Shown one piece after another: positions 14,211 to 22,410 of a stretch of 26,997 nucleotides of DNA (the first letter of the stretch is position 1; each line of letters opens with the position of its first letter). The stretch comes from Treponema sp. (GTDB lineage Bacteria; Spirochaetota; Spirochaetia; Treponematales; Treponemataceae), in the NCBI GenBank assembly GCA_016294105.1, contig JAEDCN010000035.1, forward strand, positions 1-26,997, read 5' to 3'. The translations under genes and the position numbers were made by a program. A model generated the notes under the pieces. The model was not told where the DNA came from. It saw only the letters and a list, made by a program, of their open reading frames with translations, and did not search any database.

Positions 14211-15218
14211 TCAGACAATCAAAAATCCCTGCACCAGATTAAAAACATAACCAACAATAATAATTCCCAAAGTACAGATAGAAACAAAAACTCCCAGCAA
14301 TTTTGGCTTGATTGCCTTGCTCAACATAATCATACTTGGAAGACTTAATGTTGTTACCGCCATCATAAAACTCAAGACAACTCCAAGAAGTGCACCTTTC
14401 GCCAGCAGACTTTCTGCAATAGGAATGCAGCCGAAAATATCTGCATACATTGGAATGCCGCAAACTGCAGCAAGAATTACGCCAAATGGATTTTTAGAAC
14501 CAAGAAGATTTTCTATCCATTTATGTGGAATCCAGTTATGAATTATTGCGCCAATTGCAACTCCAATCAGAATGTAGGGAAAAACTTTTTTGAGTGTTTG
14601 CAGAACTGAATCCAGTGCTGACTTAAATCTTTCTTTCTGACTGAGTTCATCGGAAGGCAAAACAGTATTAATTTTTTTTGCATTTCGAATAAAGTCTGCA
14701 ACCTGATTTTCCAGATGAAGTTTTTCGATTATAGTTCCGCCCAAAACGGCAATCACAAGTCCAACAATCACATAAGAAACGGCAATTTTCCAGCCAAAAA
14801 TGCTCGTCAAAAGCACAAGACTTCCCAAATCCACCATAGGAGAAGAAATCAAAAAACTGAAGGTAACCCCCAGAGGAAGTCCAGCGGTTGTAAATCCCAT
14901 AAAAAGCGGAATAGAAGAACAACTGCAAAAAGGAGTTACAGTTCCTAGAAGAGCACCGATAATTCTGGCCCAAAGACCTTTAAAACGCCCCATAATTTTT
15001 TTGCTTTTTTCTGGAGGAAAATAAGACTGAACATAAGAAATGATAAAAACAAGAACAAACAGCAGAATACTAATCTTTATTACATCATAAATAAAAAAAC
15101 TGATGCTTCCACCCAACCGACTTGTAACATCAATTCCCCATAAAGTAAGCAAATTCTGAACTAGTCCATTCAGCCACTTCATTCCAAGAATCTGATTCTG
15201 AATAAAATCCCAAATCAT
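14211..15218 (-). CDS. arsP: ArsP-family organoarsenical efflux permease
   Basis: A 335-residue permease of the ArsP/UPF0718 (DUF318) family with about eight to ten helices. GTVTPFCSCSSIPLFMGF (Cys98, Cys100) is the family's signature cysteine pair, and the second repeat shows CGIPMYADIFGCIPIAESLL. ArsP proteins export trivalent organoarsenicals such as methylarsenite and aromatic arsenicals. AGGAGGAATCAG precedes the ATG at 15218. It is the first gene after arsR, with a 97-base gap rich in TATAGATA repeats. Presence of both ArsP and ACR3 gives organic and inorganic arsenic export. Confidence 0.88.
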   Translation of the reverse strand: MIWDFIQNQILGMKWLNGLVQNLLTLWGIDVTSRLGGSISFFIYDVIKISILLFVLVFIISYVQSYFPPEKSKKIMGRFKGLWARIIGALLGTVTPFCSCSSIPLFMGFTTAGLPLGVTFSFLISSPMVDLGSLVLLTSIFGWKIAVSYVIVGLVIAVLGGTIIEKLHLENQVADFIRNAKKINTVLPSDELSQKERFKSALDSVLQTLKKVFPYILIGVAIGAIIHNWIPHKWIENLLGSKNPFGVILAAVCGIPMYADIFGCIPIAESLLAKGALLGVVLSFMMAVTTLSLPSMIMLSKAIKPKLLGVFVSICTLGIIIVGYVFNLVQGFLIV

Positions 15219-15315
15219 CTGATTCCTCCTGTCATATCTATATATCTATAACTTTCAATATATGCCACAAAAATATTGGTGATTCCACTCTTTGAAACCA
15301 CCAGCCTCAATAATC

Positions 15316-15630
15316 TTATTTACAACAACCTTCCTGCTTTTCAGATGCATTGTTGTCTTTATTACAGCTTATCTCTCCAATAATTGCCTTGAATTCAGAA
15401 AACTTCTGACAGTTTATTGAATAATGCACCCATTTTCCGTCTTTTTTGAAGTCCACCAGATTGCAGTCTGTAAGAATTTTCATGTGATGCGAAAGGGTAG
15501 ACTGACTGATTTTAAACTCTTCCAAAAGCTTACAGGCACAAAGTTCGCCATTTGATAAAAGTTTTATAATTTTAACCCGGTTTTCATCCCCAAGAGCTTT
15601 ACAAATTTTTGCAATTTCTTGTTCTTTCAT
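15316..15630 (-). CDS. arsR: ArsR-type arsenic-responsive repressor
   Basis: A 104-residue winged-helix repressor. GELCACKLL holds Cys31 and Cys33 of the metal-binding helix; a third ligand could be Cys10 or the C-terminal Cys-Cys (EGCCK). The recognition helix is SQSTLSHHMKILTDCNLV. As(III) would release it from DNA. It heads the operon arsR-arsP-thioredoxin lipoprotein-ccdA-thioredoxin-acr3-Cys-rich protein, all on the minus strand. A consensus promoter lies directly upstream. Confidence 0.92.
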   Translation of the reverse strand: MKEQEIAKICKALGDENRVKIIKLLSNGELCACKLLEEFKISQSTLSHHMKILTDCNLVDFKKDGKWVHYSINCQKFSEFKAIIGEISCNKDNNASEKQEGCCK

Positions 15631-15662
15631 TCTTTATTCCGTTATACGTATTGATACTTATA

Positions 15663-15691
15663 AATATATCGAACTGTTTAGTGTATGTCAA
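15663..15691 (-). promoter_or_regulatory. Promoter of the ars operon
   Basis: TTGACA (15691-15686) and TATATT (15668-15663), 17 bases apart, on the minus strand, about 33 bases before the arsR ATG. GATA and TATC half-sites between the -10 box and the start (CGATATATTTATAAGTATC) are the likely ArsR site. Confidence 0.75.
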
Positions 15692-15948
15692 GATTTTTTT
15701 ATTGAGTTTCTTTTATTTAACACGTAAACCCGACAATGTGCAAAATGCGGCGGATTGTGTCGATGTAGGTCAAGCTTATGTTGTCCAGCGAATAACTTTT
15801 TTGGTGATGTAGCCCAGTTCAAAAATGTGGCTGATTTTTTTGTCGTCGCTTTGAATGTGCTTTGAAAGATTATAAGAGATAAGATAGAGGTATATATATA
15901 TCTGCAGGCGAGTAACTTGCAGATATATGAGCCCGGCTTGAATTCTTA
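15692..15948. other. Non-coding stretch between ars promoter and bcp
   Basis: About 260 bases with no credible gene. It holds one good hairpin, ATATATCTGCA (15896-15906) with TGCAGATATAT (15918-15928), lying just downstream of bcp on the minus strand and perhaps acting as its terminator, although no T run follows. I see nothing else. Confidence 0.5.
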
Positions 15949-16399
15949 TTACACTTGCTGAAGCATATTTTCAGGGTCGTCTTGCGCTTTGACTTTATCA
16001 TTTGCTTTAATAATGATTCCCTGTTCGTCAATAAGATATGTAGTTCTTACGACTCCCATTGAAACTTTTCCGTAATTCTTTTTTTTTCCAAACATCGTAT
16101 GCTTCAATTACTTTACGCTCAACATCAGAAAGCAGAATAAATGCAAGTCCGTATTTTTCTTCAAACTTTTTATGAGATGCTACAGAATCTTTACTAATCC
16201 CAAGAATGACTGCGCCTTTTTGCATAAACTGCGGATATCTTTCTGAAAAGCCGCAGGCCTGTTTTGTGCATCCTGGAGTATTATCTTTTGGATAAAAATA
16301 AAGAATGACTTTTTTTCCCTCATAATCGCTAAGTTTATGTATCTTTCCATTCTGATCTGGTAATTCAAAATCTGGTGCTTTTGTTCCTGTTTCTAACAT
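15949..16399 (-). pseudogene. bcp: Peroxiredoxin Q/BCP, frameshifted in a 9-A tract
   Basis: Thiol peroxidase that reduces hydroperoxides with thioredoxin. The ATG at 16399 has ATTGGAGGAAAA ahead. YPKDNTPGCTKQACGF gives the peroxidatic Cys44 and resolving Cys49. After AYDVWKKK the frame shifts in a run of nine A (minus strand; plus 16079-16087) and ends early at 16028. One A fewer restores KNYGKVSMGVVRTTYLIDEQ and the normal C-terminus, ending in PENMLQQV at a TAA (15951-15949), 149 residues. The N-terminal extension upstream of 16399 is not protein-like. It may be a true mutation, a slippage switch or a sequencing error. Confidence 0.85.
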
Positions 16400-16419
16400 T
16401 TTTCCTCCAATAAAAAACA

Positions 16420-16446
16420 CTGACGCTATTTCAGGCAGAATTTTTG
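16420..16446. repeat. Second copy of a 15-base hairpin-borne repeat
   Basis: CTGACGCTATTTCAG (16420-16434) is identical to 12903-12917. At both places it is followed by RCAGARTTTTT, forming the centre of a hairpin. Here it lies upstream of bcp. Confidence 0.5.
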
Positions 16447-16603
16447 ATAGACCTCTAATGTTTTTTATTATCATAATATTAAAAACTATAAGAATCATTT
16501 TTTTTAGCATCTCGCCATGGATGATAAAATTTCAGTTTTTAAACATAATTGATCAACTTTAAGTTGCACATTTTAATAAAAAATTTTTATTTTGGAGAAT
16601 AAT

Positions 16604-16793
16604 ATGAATTTTGGAAAAAATCTTCAATAATTTACGCCGCTTGAGCTAAAACCTTACTCAGGAAGAACTGGCAGAAAAATTAAATGTAAGCCGTCAGACT
16701 GTTTCAAAATGGGAAACAAACGAAGCTTTGCCAGAAATGGACAAGGCTTTTGAGTTGTGCAGAATTTTTAACTGTTCTTTAGACAATCTTTTT
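16604..16793 (+). pseudogene. XRE/Cro-type regulator, decayed
   Basis: An ATG at 16604 with TTTGGAG ahead begins MNFGKNLQ and stops at TAA. One base further, another frame gives NLRRLS, a TAA in place of what is normally Gln, then NLTQEELAEKLNVSRQTVSKWE, a textbook helix-turn-helix, and LPEMDKAFELCRIFNCSLDNLF. The gene then runs into the IS fragment at 16794. It thus carries a one-base frameshift, a nonsense codon and a 3' truncation. Clearly a dead regulator. Confidence 0.8.
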
Positions 16794-17132
16794 AAGGTCA
16801 TAAAGTGCTCGTTCCACAAGGTCAACATCTGACATAGGATGCAGACATTTGAGGAAAAGGAATTTGAAAAGATATTCAGGATCTTCGGCTGTTCGTCCGT
16901 TGTCTGGACAATATTTGTCTTTCAGTTCATCCCTTATGAAACTGAAATCTATCAGCTCATTTATTTTTCTGAACAGATGATTCTGTGGAATCAATTTGTC
17001 ATATAAATCTGTGTATTGACTGAAATTTAATTCTTGCTGTGACTTGAGCATAAAAAAACACCACCTGAATAAATTTTACTCTATTCAAATGGTGTTTGTA
17101 AATTCAGTCTTTAACGGACTTTTTCAGTGGCC
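16794..17132 (-). mobile_element. IS1182-type fragment, right copy (truncated)
   Basis: 339 bases matching 298-636 with about four differences, in the same orientation. It keeps the outer end and the first 86 codons of the transposase (ATG at 17051, through ERALYDL) and breaks off inside the XRE gene. The terminator-like hairpin ahead of the ATG is weakened by two adjacent mismatches. Outside it, from about 17133, chromosomal-type sequence begins. Confidence 0.85.
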
Positions 17133-17197
17133 TCGATTAAATCAGGGGCTTTTCTAATGTTCGTTAATTGACTTCAATACCAGAAAAGCAGCAGAGA

Positions 17198-17626
17198 TTA
17201 TTCTTCAGCAGGTGCTTCCAAAAGTCCCGCCTCAATAAGCTCATCTTCAGGAACCTTGGCCATATCCAGCTCCGCCAGCTTTTTAAAAGCTGTGGGAAGC
17301 ACACCTGTAGTATCAGTTTCGTAGTAGGACAAAATCCGCTGTAGATCGGGAATTGCCTGCTGCCACTTCTCCTGCTTAATCTTCAAGTGAGCAATTTCGT
17401 ATTCAGCCTCCACCAACTTATCCTTTTGGTCACCGTAACGGATGACAATGGCCTCATAGTAGGCTTGAGCTGCCTTGACATTGCCGCTGTCATAGCTTGA
17501 CTGGGCCAAGTTAATCAATTCTTCCGCAGACAAATTCTGAGGAATGACCTTTGGTGCTGACTGGCAGCCTGTTGCAAAAAAAATCAGGGCAAAGAGTATG
17601 CCTGCAAAATAAATTGTACGCTTCAT
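17198..17626 (-). CDS. TPR lipoprotein
   Basis: A 142-residue lipoprotein from the ATG at 17626. The signal peptide (MKRTIYFAGILFALIFFATG) ends in ATGCQS, a spirochaete-tolerant lipobox. The mature part is helical, with TPR pairs (AEELINLAQSSYDSGNVKAA, AYYEAIVIRYGD, AEYEIAHLKIKQEKWQQAIP). An open frame extends upstream to 17695 but reads as Cys-rich nonsense, so the later start is chosen. It lacks a clear ribosome site. It is divergent from fumC. The role is probably as a scaffold in the cell envelope; it is short for BamD. Confidence 0.75.
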   Translation of the reverse strand: MKRTIYFAGILFALIFFATGCQSAPKVIPQNLSAEELINLAQSSYDSGNVKAAQAYYEAIVIRYGDQKDKLVEAEYEIAHLKIKQEKWQQAIPDLQRILSYYETDTTGVLPTAFKKLAELDMAKVPEDELIEAGLLEAPAEE

Positions 17627-17776
17627 GAAAAAAAGTGTAGCACAGTGCTGGGGACTGTGCAAGGGGCAAGTAAAAAAACAGCACCAGAAGGACACAGGGT
17701 GGCAAAAACCAAGACTTCCATCTCCCCGCTCCCTTCAGTATACTGGAGGAAAATGCCTAAAAATATGAGGTGCAAG

Positions 17777-19171
17777 ATGGAATACAGGATTGAACATGAC
17801 TCCATGGGAGAGGTAAAGGTGCCCGCCGACAAATTGTGGGGAGCCCAGACAGAGCGCAGCCGCAACAACTTTCGCATTGGAGCGGGAATTGAAACCATGC
17901 CCCAGGAAATTATTCGTGCCTTTGGATTTTTGAAAAAGGCTGCGGCTCAGGCAAACCATCAGCTAAAGCCACAAAAGATGACGGCAGAAAAATTAGCCAC
18001 CATAGAAGCTGCCTGTGACAAGGTGATTTCTGGTGAATTGATGGAGCACTTTCCCTTAGTGGTGTGGCAAACCGGCAGCGGCACCCAGTCCAACATGAAC
18101 GCCAACGAGGTGATCGCTACAGTTGGTAACCTGACTCACGAGAAAAATCCAGCCGATGGAAAAAGCCTGCTTCACCCCAACGATGACATCAACATGAGCC
18201 AGTCCTCCAACGACACCTTTCCCACCGCCATGCACATAGCTGCCGTTATGAGCCTTGAGGATGACCTGTTGCCCGCCTTGGATAAGCTCATTGCCACCTT
18301 CCTGCGTCTGGAAGCTGAAAACCAGGGCATTGTAAAAAGTGGCCGCACCCACCTACAGGATGCCACTCCCATTACCTTTTCCCAGGAAATTAGTGGCTGG
18401 AGAAGCTCCTTAGTGCGAGACCGGGAGTTGATTTGCCGAAGCATTGAGCCTTTACGGGAGCTGGCCCTTGGTGGCACTGCCGTGGGAACTGGATTGAATG
18501 CCCCCGCTGGCTTTGACCAAGCAGTGGCTCAAGCAGTAAGTACCCTCACTGGCAAGAGCTTTGTCAGTGCCAGCAACAAGTTCCACGCCCTTACCAGCAA
18601 GGACGAGCTGGTGTTTGCCCACGGCGCAGTAAAAGCCTTGGCCTGCGACATGATGAAGATTGCCAACGACATCCGCTGGCTGGCCTCTGGTCCTCGGCTG
18701 GGGTTGGGAGAAATCACCATTCCAGAAAACGAGCCAGGATCCTCCATTATGCCCGGCAAGGTGAACCCCACTCAATGCGAGGCGGTGACCATGGTGGCTG
18801 TACAGGTTATGGGAAACGATGTGGCAGTGTCCATGGCAGCCAGCCAGGGCAACTTTGAGCTGAACGTGTTCATGCCCGTGTGTATCTACAACTTTTTGCA
18901 ATCAGTGCGGCTTATGGCCCAGGCTATTACCTCCTTTGACCAGCATTGTGCAACGGGAATCAAGGCAAACAAGGAGAAGATGCACCACAACCTTCACAAC
19001 TCCCTGATGCTAGTAACAGCCTTGAATCCCCACATTGGCTACGAACGCTCTGCCCAGGTGGCAAAGAAGGCCTTTGCAGAAAATATTTCCTTAAAGGAAG
19101 CCTGCCTAGCCCTAGGCTTTTTAACCGAAGCTCAGTTTGACGCTGCCTTTAAGCCAGAGGAAATGGTGTAG
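17777..19171 (+). CDS. fumC: Class II fumarate hydratase
   Basis: A 464-residue soluble enzyme that interconverts fumarate and L-malate. Motifs in order: QTGSGTQSNMNANEV (near residue 98), NDDINMSQSSNDTFPTAMHIA (135-155), SGRTHLQDATPI (188-199) and the family signature GSSIMPGKVNPTQCEA, which holds the catalytic Ser. The length is normal for FumC. The start ATG at 17777 has GAGGTGCAAG ahead; the open frame upstream to 17645 overlaps the divergent lipoprotein's leader and is not protein-like. Base use is richer in G and C than in the island. A hairpin at 19205-19234 follows. Confidence 0.95.
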   Translation: MEYRIEHDSMGEVKVPADKLWGAQTERSRNNFRIGAGIETMPQEIIRAFGFLKKAAAQANHQLKPQKMTAEKLATIEAACDKVISGELMEHFPLVVWQTGSGTQSNMNANEVIATVGNLTHEKNPADGKSLLHPNDDINMSQSSNDTFPTAMHIAAVMSLEDDLLPALDKLIATFLRLEAENQGIVKSGRTHLQDATPITFSQEISGWRSSLVRDRELICRSIEPLRELALGGTAVGTGLNAPAGFDQAVAQAVSTLTGKSFVSASNKFHALTSKDELVFAHGAVKALACDMMKIANDIRWLASGPRLGLGEITIPENEPGSSIMPGKVNPTQCEAVTMVAVQVMGNDVAVSMAASQGNFELNVFMPVCIYNFLQSVRLMAQAITSFDQHCATGIKANKEKMHHNLHNSLMLVTALNPHIGYERSAQVAKKAFAENISLKEACLALGFLTEAQFDAAFKPEEMV

Positions 19172-19204
19172 AACTCCCCCCAAACTCACCGTAAACCAAG
19201 CATA

Positions 19205-19234
19205 AGACGTGTAAGCCTTATACTTTACAAGTCT
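19205..19234. terminator. Weak hairpin between convergent fumC and CBM9-like gene
   Basis: AGACGTGTAA (19205-19214) pairs with TTACAAGTCT (19225-19234) with one mismatch. No T run follows, so its role as terminator is doubtful. Confidence 0.3.
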
Positions 19235-19251
19235 CAAGGACTAGTTAAGCT

Positions 19252-20040
19252 TTATTCCCGCTCCAGCTTCTGCCAGCGAAAGCCTGCAAAAAGCTGGGGC
19301 TGGTGGAAACGAGGAACAATTTCTACACCATCAAAATCCAGTAAGGATTGGAGAGCTTGCTTTTCGCTTTCACCTTCAGCAGAAACAGGACTTCCAGACG
19401 CTGTTACGGGAATGATTCTGTTGATGGTTCCCCGCCACAAGCTGCCATCAGCTGGAGTGACAGGATTTTCTATGGTATTGGCAAGGCCAAAGTCAGTCCA
19501 AGGAATGAAAAGCTCCAGATACCAGAACTCCTCCTCCACCTCCATCTTCCAGCTGGCGTTACTTTTCCAGTCGTAGTCAAAGAAAAGCTTTTGTCCCCCA
19601 ATCTCCTGCATCAAAACTCCGGAAGCAGGATTAGTAAGGCTGGAGCAGGTAGCCTCCAGTAAACCCTCTTTCATGGCTACACGATAGTCAAGGCAGGAGC
19701 CAGCCATATCGATTTCCCAGCCGTAATAAAAGGAAGAATCTTCTGGCTGAATGAATACCTCTAGACAGTGGTGGTTAAACACCCAGGACTTGGGCTGAGG
19801 ATTGGAATCTGAGGAAAAAGAGGCAGATTCTTTTTTTCTAAAGCCAGGAACCTCTGCACAAAAGGAGAAGGCAATGCCATCCTTGCCACCAGCCACAAAG
19901 GCTCCAGTAAATTCCTTTCGGCCACAATCATTTTCGGGAATAAAGTCCAGCTCAATGCCAGGAACCTCATACCGTTGCAATTTTTTGTCACTGTCCTGCC
20001 GCACCGTAATGGGCAAAATGGGAAGGGTAAAATCAAGCAT
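19252..20040 (-). CDS. CBM9-like carbohydrate-binding domain protein
   Basis: A 262-residue beta-rich protein. NHHCLEVFIQPEDSSFYYG and EIDMAGSCLDYRV match the core of family 9-like carbohydrate-binding domains, and WKMEVEEEFWYLELFIPWTDFG the next strand pair; the C-terminal GVEIVPRFHQPQLFAGFRW closes the fold. There is no signal peptide and no enzyme domain, so it is a stand-alone, probably cytoplasmic, domain protein; such proteins are common in treponemes and other sugar-degrading bacteria, with unknown roles. It is divergent from nagA, which hints at amino-sugar or glycan use. No clear ribosome site precedes the ATG. Confidence 0.65.
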   Translation of the reverse strand: MLDFTLPILPITVRQDSDKKLQRYEVPGIELDFIPENDCGRKEFTGAFVAGGKDGIAFSFCAEVPGFRKKESASFSSDSNPQPKSWVFNHHCLEVFIQPEDSSFYYGWEIDMAGSCLDYRVAMKEGLLEATCSSLTNPASGVLMQEIGGQKLFFDYDWKSNASWKMEVEEEFWYLELFIPWTDFGLANTIENPVTPADGSLWRGTINRIIPVTASGSPVSAEGESEKQALQSLLDFDGVEIVPRFHQPQLFAGFRWQKLERE

Positions 20041-20151
20041 AGATTCAGTGTAGCAGGATTGGAGGAAAAGGTGAAGCGAGAAAAATGGAGTAACGATTTT
20101 TGCCCCAACATTCCATTGCGGTTCTTCCTCATTTTTTTATAGAATTTTATC

Positions 20152-20175
20152 AGTATATATAGTACTATATGTACT
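20152..20175. promoter_or_regulatory. Palindrome upstream of nagA-nagB, candidate operator
   Basis: AGTATATATAGT (20152-20163) and ACTATATGTACT (20164-20175) form a 24-bp palindrome with one mismatch per arm, 77 bases before the nagA ATG. A GntR/NagR-type regulator of amino-sugar use is a plausible ligand, but the motif does not match the dre consensus closely. Confidence 0.4.
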
Positions 20176-20251
20176 GAGGTTTTGAACGAGGTTCTTTTTT
20201 TTGGAATTTTATTCCTCCTTCCAGCCTTTTATTACAGTATCAGGAGGTCTT

Positions 20252-21418
20252 ATGTCTATTTGTCTGTACAACGGAACCCTCATCAGTGGTTTTGCCGTTA
20301 TGGAAAAATGTGCCGTACTTATTGAGGATGGACAGATTGCTGATGTGTTCAGTCAAAAGCGATTTGAGCAGAAGAAATTTTCCGCTTCCACCAAGGTCTA
20401 CAATGTGGAAGGAGCTTATATAGCCCCAGGCTTTATCGATACCCACATCCATGGCTTTAAGGGACACGGAACGGAAGATAGTTCCACCGAGTCTATTTTG
20501 GCCATGTCCAAGGATTTGGCAGAATATGGTGTCACTTCCTTTAACCCCACCCTGTATTCCTCTGTGGAGGAAAACTTCATGAAGGATATCAAGGCCATCA
20601 CTGCCGCCATGGGCAAGGAAGAAGGTGCCAACATCATGGGAATGCACCTAGAAGGCCCCTTCGTTTCCCCCGACAAGGTTGGTGTGCAAAAGCCAGAAAC
20701 CATCCACAAGGTTGACTTGGAGTTCATGGAACGATTGTGGAATGCCAGCGAGGGAAAGATTGTCAACATGACCGTTGCCCCAGAAATCAAGGGAATGCGA
20801 GAGCTGGCACTCTATTGCTTGAAGAAGGGAATCGTGCTTCAGGCAGGCCATACCAATGCTACTTACGAAAACATGGTAGAAGGTATGCAGGCCGGAATCC
20901 TCCACTCCACTCACCTCTTTAATGCCATGAGCCAGATGCACCACCGTAACCCTGGTGCTGTGGGAGCAGTACTGATTCACCCAGAAATGGCCTGTGAAAT
21001 TATTGCCGACGGTGTTCACGTTCACCCTGACTTGTTCAAGCTGCTGCGCCGAGACAAGCCTGCCGACAAGATTGTTCTTGTTACCGATGCATTGCGACCC
21101 ACAGAGCAGACAGAGGGCACACTCTTGGCCAACAAGGAAGAAGTTGTCTTTGAAGGAGGCTGCTTCCACCGCAAGGAGGACGGCGTTATTGCAGGTTCTT
21201 CTCTCACCATGATTCGTGGTGTGAAAAATCTGGTGGACTTTGGTCTGTCCTTGGAGGATGCCGTTCGCTGTGCCTCCACCACCCCTGCCCAAATCATGCA
21301 TTACAACAAGAAGGGACAGATTATCCCTGGATACGATGCTGATTTAGTAGTCTTTGATAAGCACTTTAACGTACTGATGACTCTCATCGGTGGAGCCATC
21401 AAAAAGAATATCATTTAA
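20252..21418 (+). CDS. nagA: N-acetylglucosamine-6-phosphate deacetylase
   Basis: A 388-residue amidohydrolase that removes acetate from GlcNAc-6-phosphate in amino-sugar catabolism and wall recycling. Motifs: FIDTHIHGFKGHGTED, MHLEGPFVSP (metal Glu), QAGHTNATY (metal His), HLFNAMSQMHHRNPG (metal His and substrate loop) and VTDAL (catalytic Asp). The start ATG at 20252 has CAGGAGGTCTT ahead, which decides it over the longer frame beginning at 20201. nagB follows after 27 bases, and the two form an operon ending at the terminator at 22264. Confidence 0.95.
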   Translation: MSICLYNGTLISGFAVMEKCAVLIEDGQIADVFSQKRFEQKKFSASTKVYNVEGAYIAPGFIDTHIHGFKGHGTEDSSTESILAMSKDLAEYGVTSFNPTLYSSVEENFMKDIKAITAAMGKEEGANIMGMHLEGPFVSPDKVGVQKPETIHKVDLEFMERLWNASEGKIVNMTVAPEIKGMRELALYCLKKGIVLQAGHTNATYENMVEGMQAGILHSTHLFNAMSQMHHRNPGAVGAVLIHPEMACEIIADGVHVHPDLFKLLRRDKPADKIVLVTDALRPTEQTEGTLLANKEEVVFEGGCFHRKEDGVIAGSSLTMIRGVKNLVDFGLSLEDAVRCASTTPAQIMHYNKKGQIIPGYDADLVVFDKHFNVLMTLIGGAIKKNII

Positions 21419-21445
21419 CCGGATTGCCGGAATAAGGAGTTGAAT

Positions 21446-22249
21446 ATGAGACTGATTGTACAACCACACTACGATGAGTGTGCAGTATGGGCTGCTTACC
21501 ACATTGCTTCCCGCATCAACGAGGCAAAGCCCACCCCAGACAAGCCCTTTGTGTTGGGATTGCCCACTGGCTCCACCCCACTGGGAACCTACAAGAAGCT
21601 GATTGAGCTGAACAAGGCTGGTAAGGTTTCCTTTGAAAACGTGGTTACCTTCAACATGGATGAATACGTGGGACTTCCTGCTGACCATCCCCAGAGCTAC
21701 CACTTCTTTATGTGGGACAACTTCTTTAGCCACATCAACATCAAGAAGGAAAATGTTCATATCCTGAACGGTATGGCTCCTGACTTAGCCGCTGAATGTG
21801 CTGCCTACGAAAAGGCTATTGCTGATGTTGGTGGAATCGACCTGTTCTTGGGTGGTGTTGGTGTAGACGGACACTTGGCTTTCAACGAGCCTGGTTCCTC
21901 CCTTTCCAGCCGCACACGGGTAAAATCCCTTACCTCAGACACCATTCAGGTAAACTCCCGCTTCTTTGGTGGCGACATTTCCCAGGTTCCCACCACCGCC
22001 CTTACCGTTGGTGTAGGCACCGTAACTGATGCCAAGGAAGTGCTAGTACTTATTACTGGCCGCAACAAGATGCACGCCCTGCGCCACGCTGTAGAAGAAG
22101 GCATTAGCCAGATGTGGACCATCAGCGCCCTGCAGCTGCATCCCAAGGCAGTTATCGTTTGTGACGAGGACTCCACCGAGGAACTGAAGGTTGGCACCGT
22201 AAAATACTTCAAGGACATTGAAAAGAACAACCTAAATAACAGCTTTTAA
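21446..22249 (+). CDS. nagB: Glucosamine-6-phosphate deaminase
   Basis: A 267-residue enzyme that turns glucosamine-6-phosphate into fructose-6-phosphate and ammonia. GLPTGSTPLGTYKKL is the phosphate loop, FNMDEYVGL holds the catalytic Asp, and GVGVDGHLAFNEPGSSLSSRTR is the Asp-His-Glu active site of the family. AAGGAGTTGAAT precedes the ATG at 21446; a TTG two codons upstream is unlikely. With nagA it completes entry of N-acetylglucosamine into glycolysis. Confidence 0.96.
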   Translation: MRLIVQPHYDECAVWAAYHIASRINEAKPTPDKPFVLGLPTGSTPLGTYKKLIELNKAGKVSFENVVTFNMDEYVGLPADHPQSYHFFMWDNFFSHINIKKENVHILNGMAPDLAAECAAYEKAIADVGGIDLFLGGVGVDGHLAFNEPGSSLSSRTRVKSLTSDTIQVNSRFFGGDISQVPTTALTVGVGTVTDAKEVLVLITGRNKMHALRHAVEEGISQMWTISALQLHPKAVIVCDEDSTEELKVGTVKYFKDIEKNNLNNSF

Positions 22250-22263
22250 GATTTAGCCCTGAG

Positions 22264-22293
22264 ACGGTGTGATTTCGGTCACACCGTTTTTTA
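22264..22293 (+). terminator. Intrinsic terminator after nagB
   Basis: ACGGTGTGA (22264-22272) and TCACACCGT (22279-22287) form a perfect 9-bp stem with a TTTCGG loop, followed by a T run. Confidence 0.9.
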
Positions 22294-22410
22294 TTTTAAT
22301 CGCAGTTTGAAACCATAAATTGTTTGAGTAGATAAAAGTTCTCGGCTCGTTTTATTTTATCTATATTTCTGATATACTTAACAGAAACTGGTATATAATT
22401 CGGAGACACT

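Noticed and set aside
14668..14973. 101-residue frame within arsP
   Set aside because: It is a shifted-frame shadow of the ArsP permease, rich in Cys, Phe and Ser by frame effect.
1..17132. A complete composite transposon
   Set aside because: The right IS copy lacks most of its transposase and its inner end, and the far end of the left copy is outside the window, so an intact composite structure cannot be claimed.
18452..18901. Long minus-strand open frames inside fumC, nagA and nagB
   Set aside because: They are antisense shadows of strongly conserved enzymes, with His/Gly-rich random composition and no ribosome sites.
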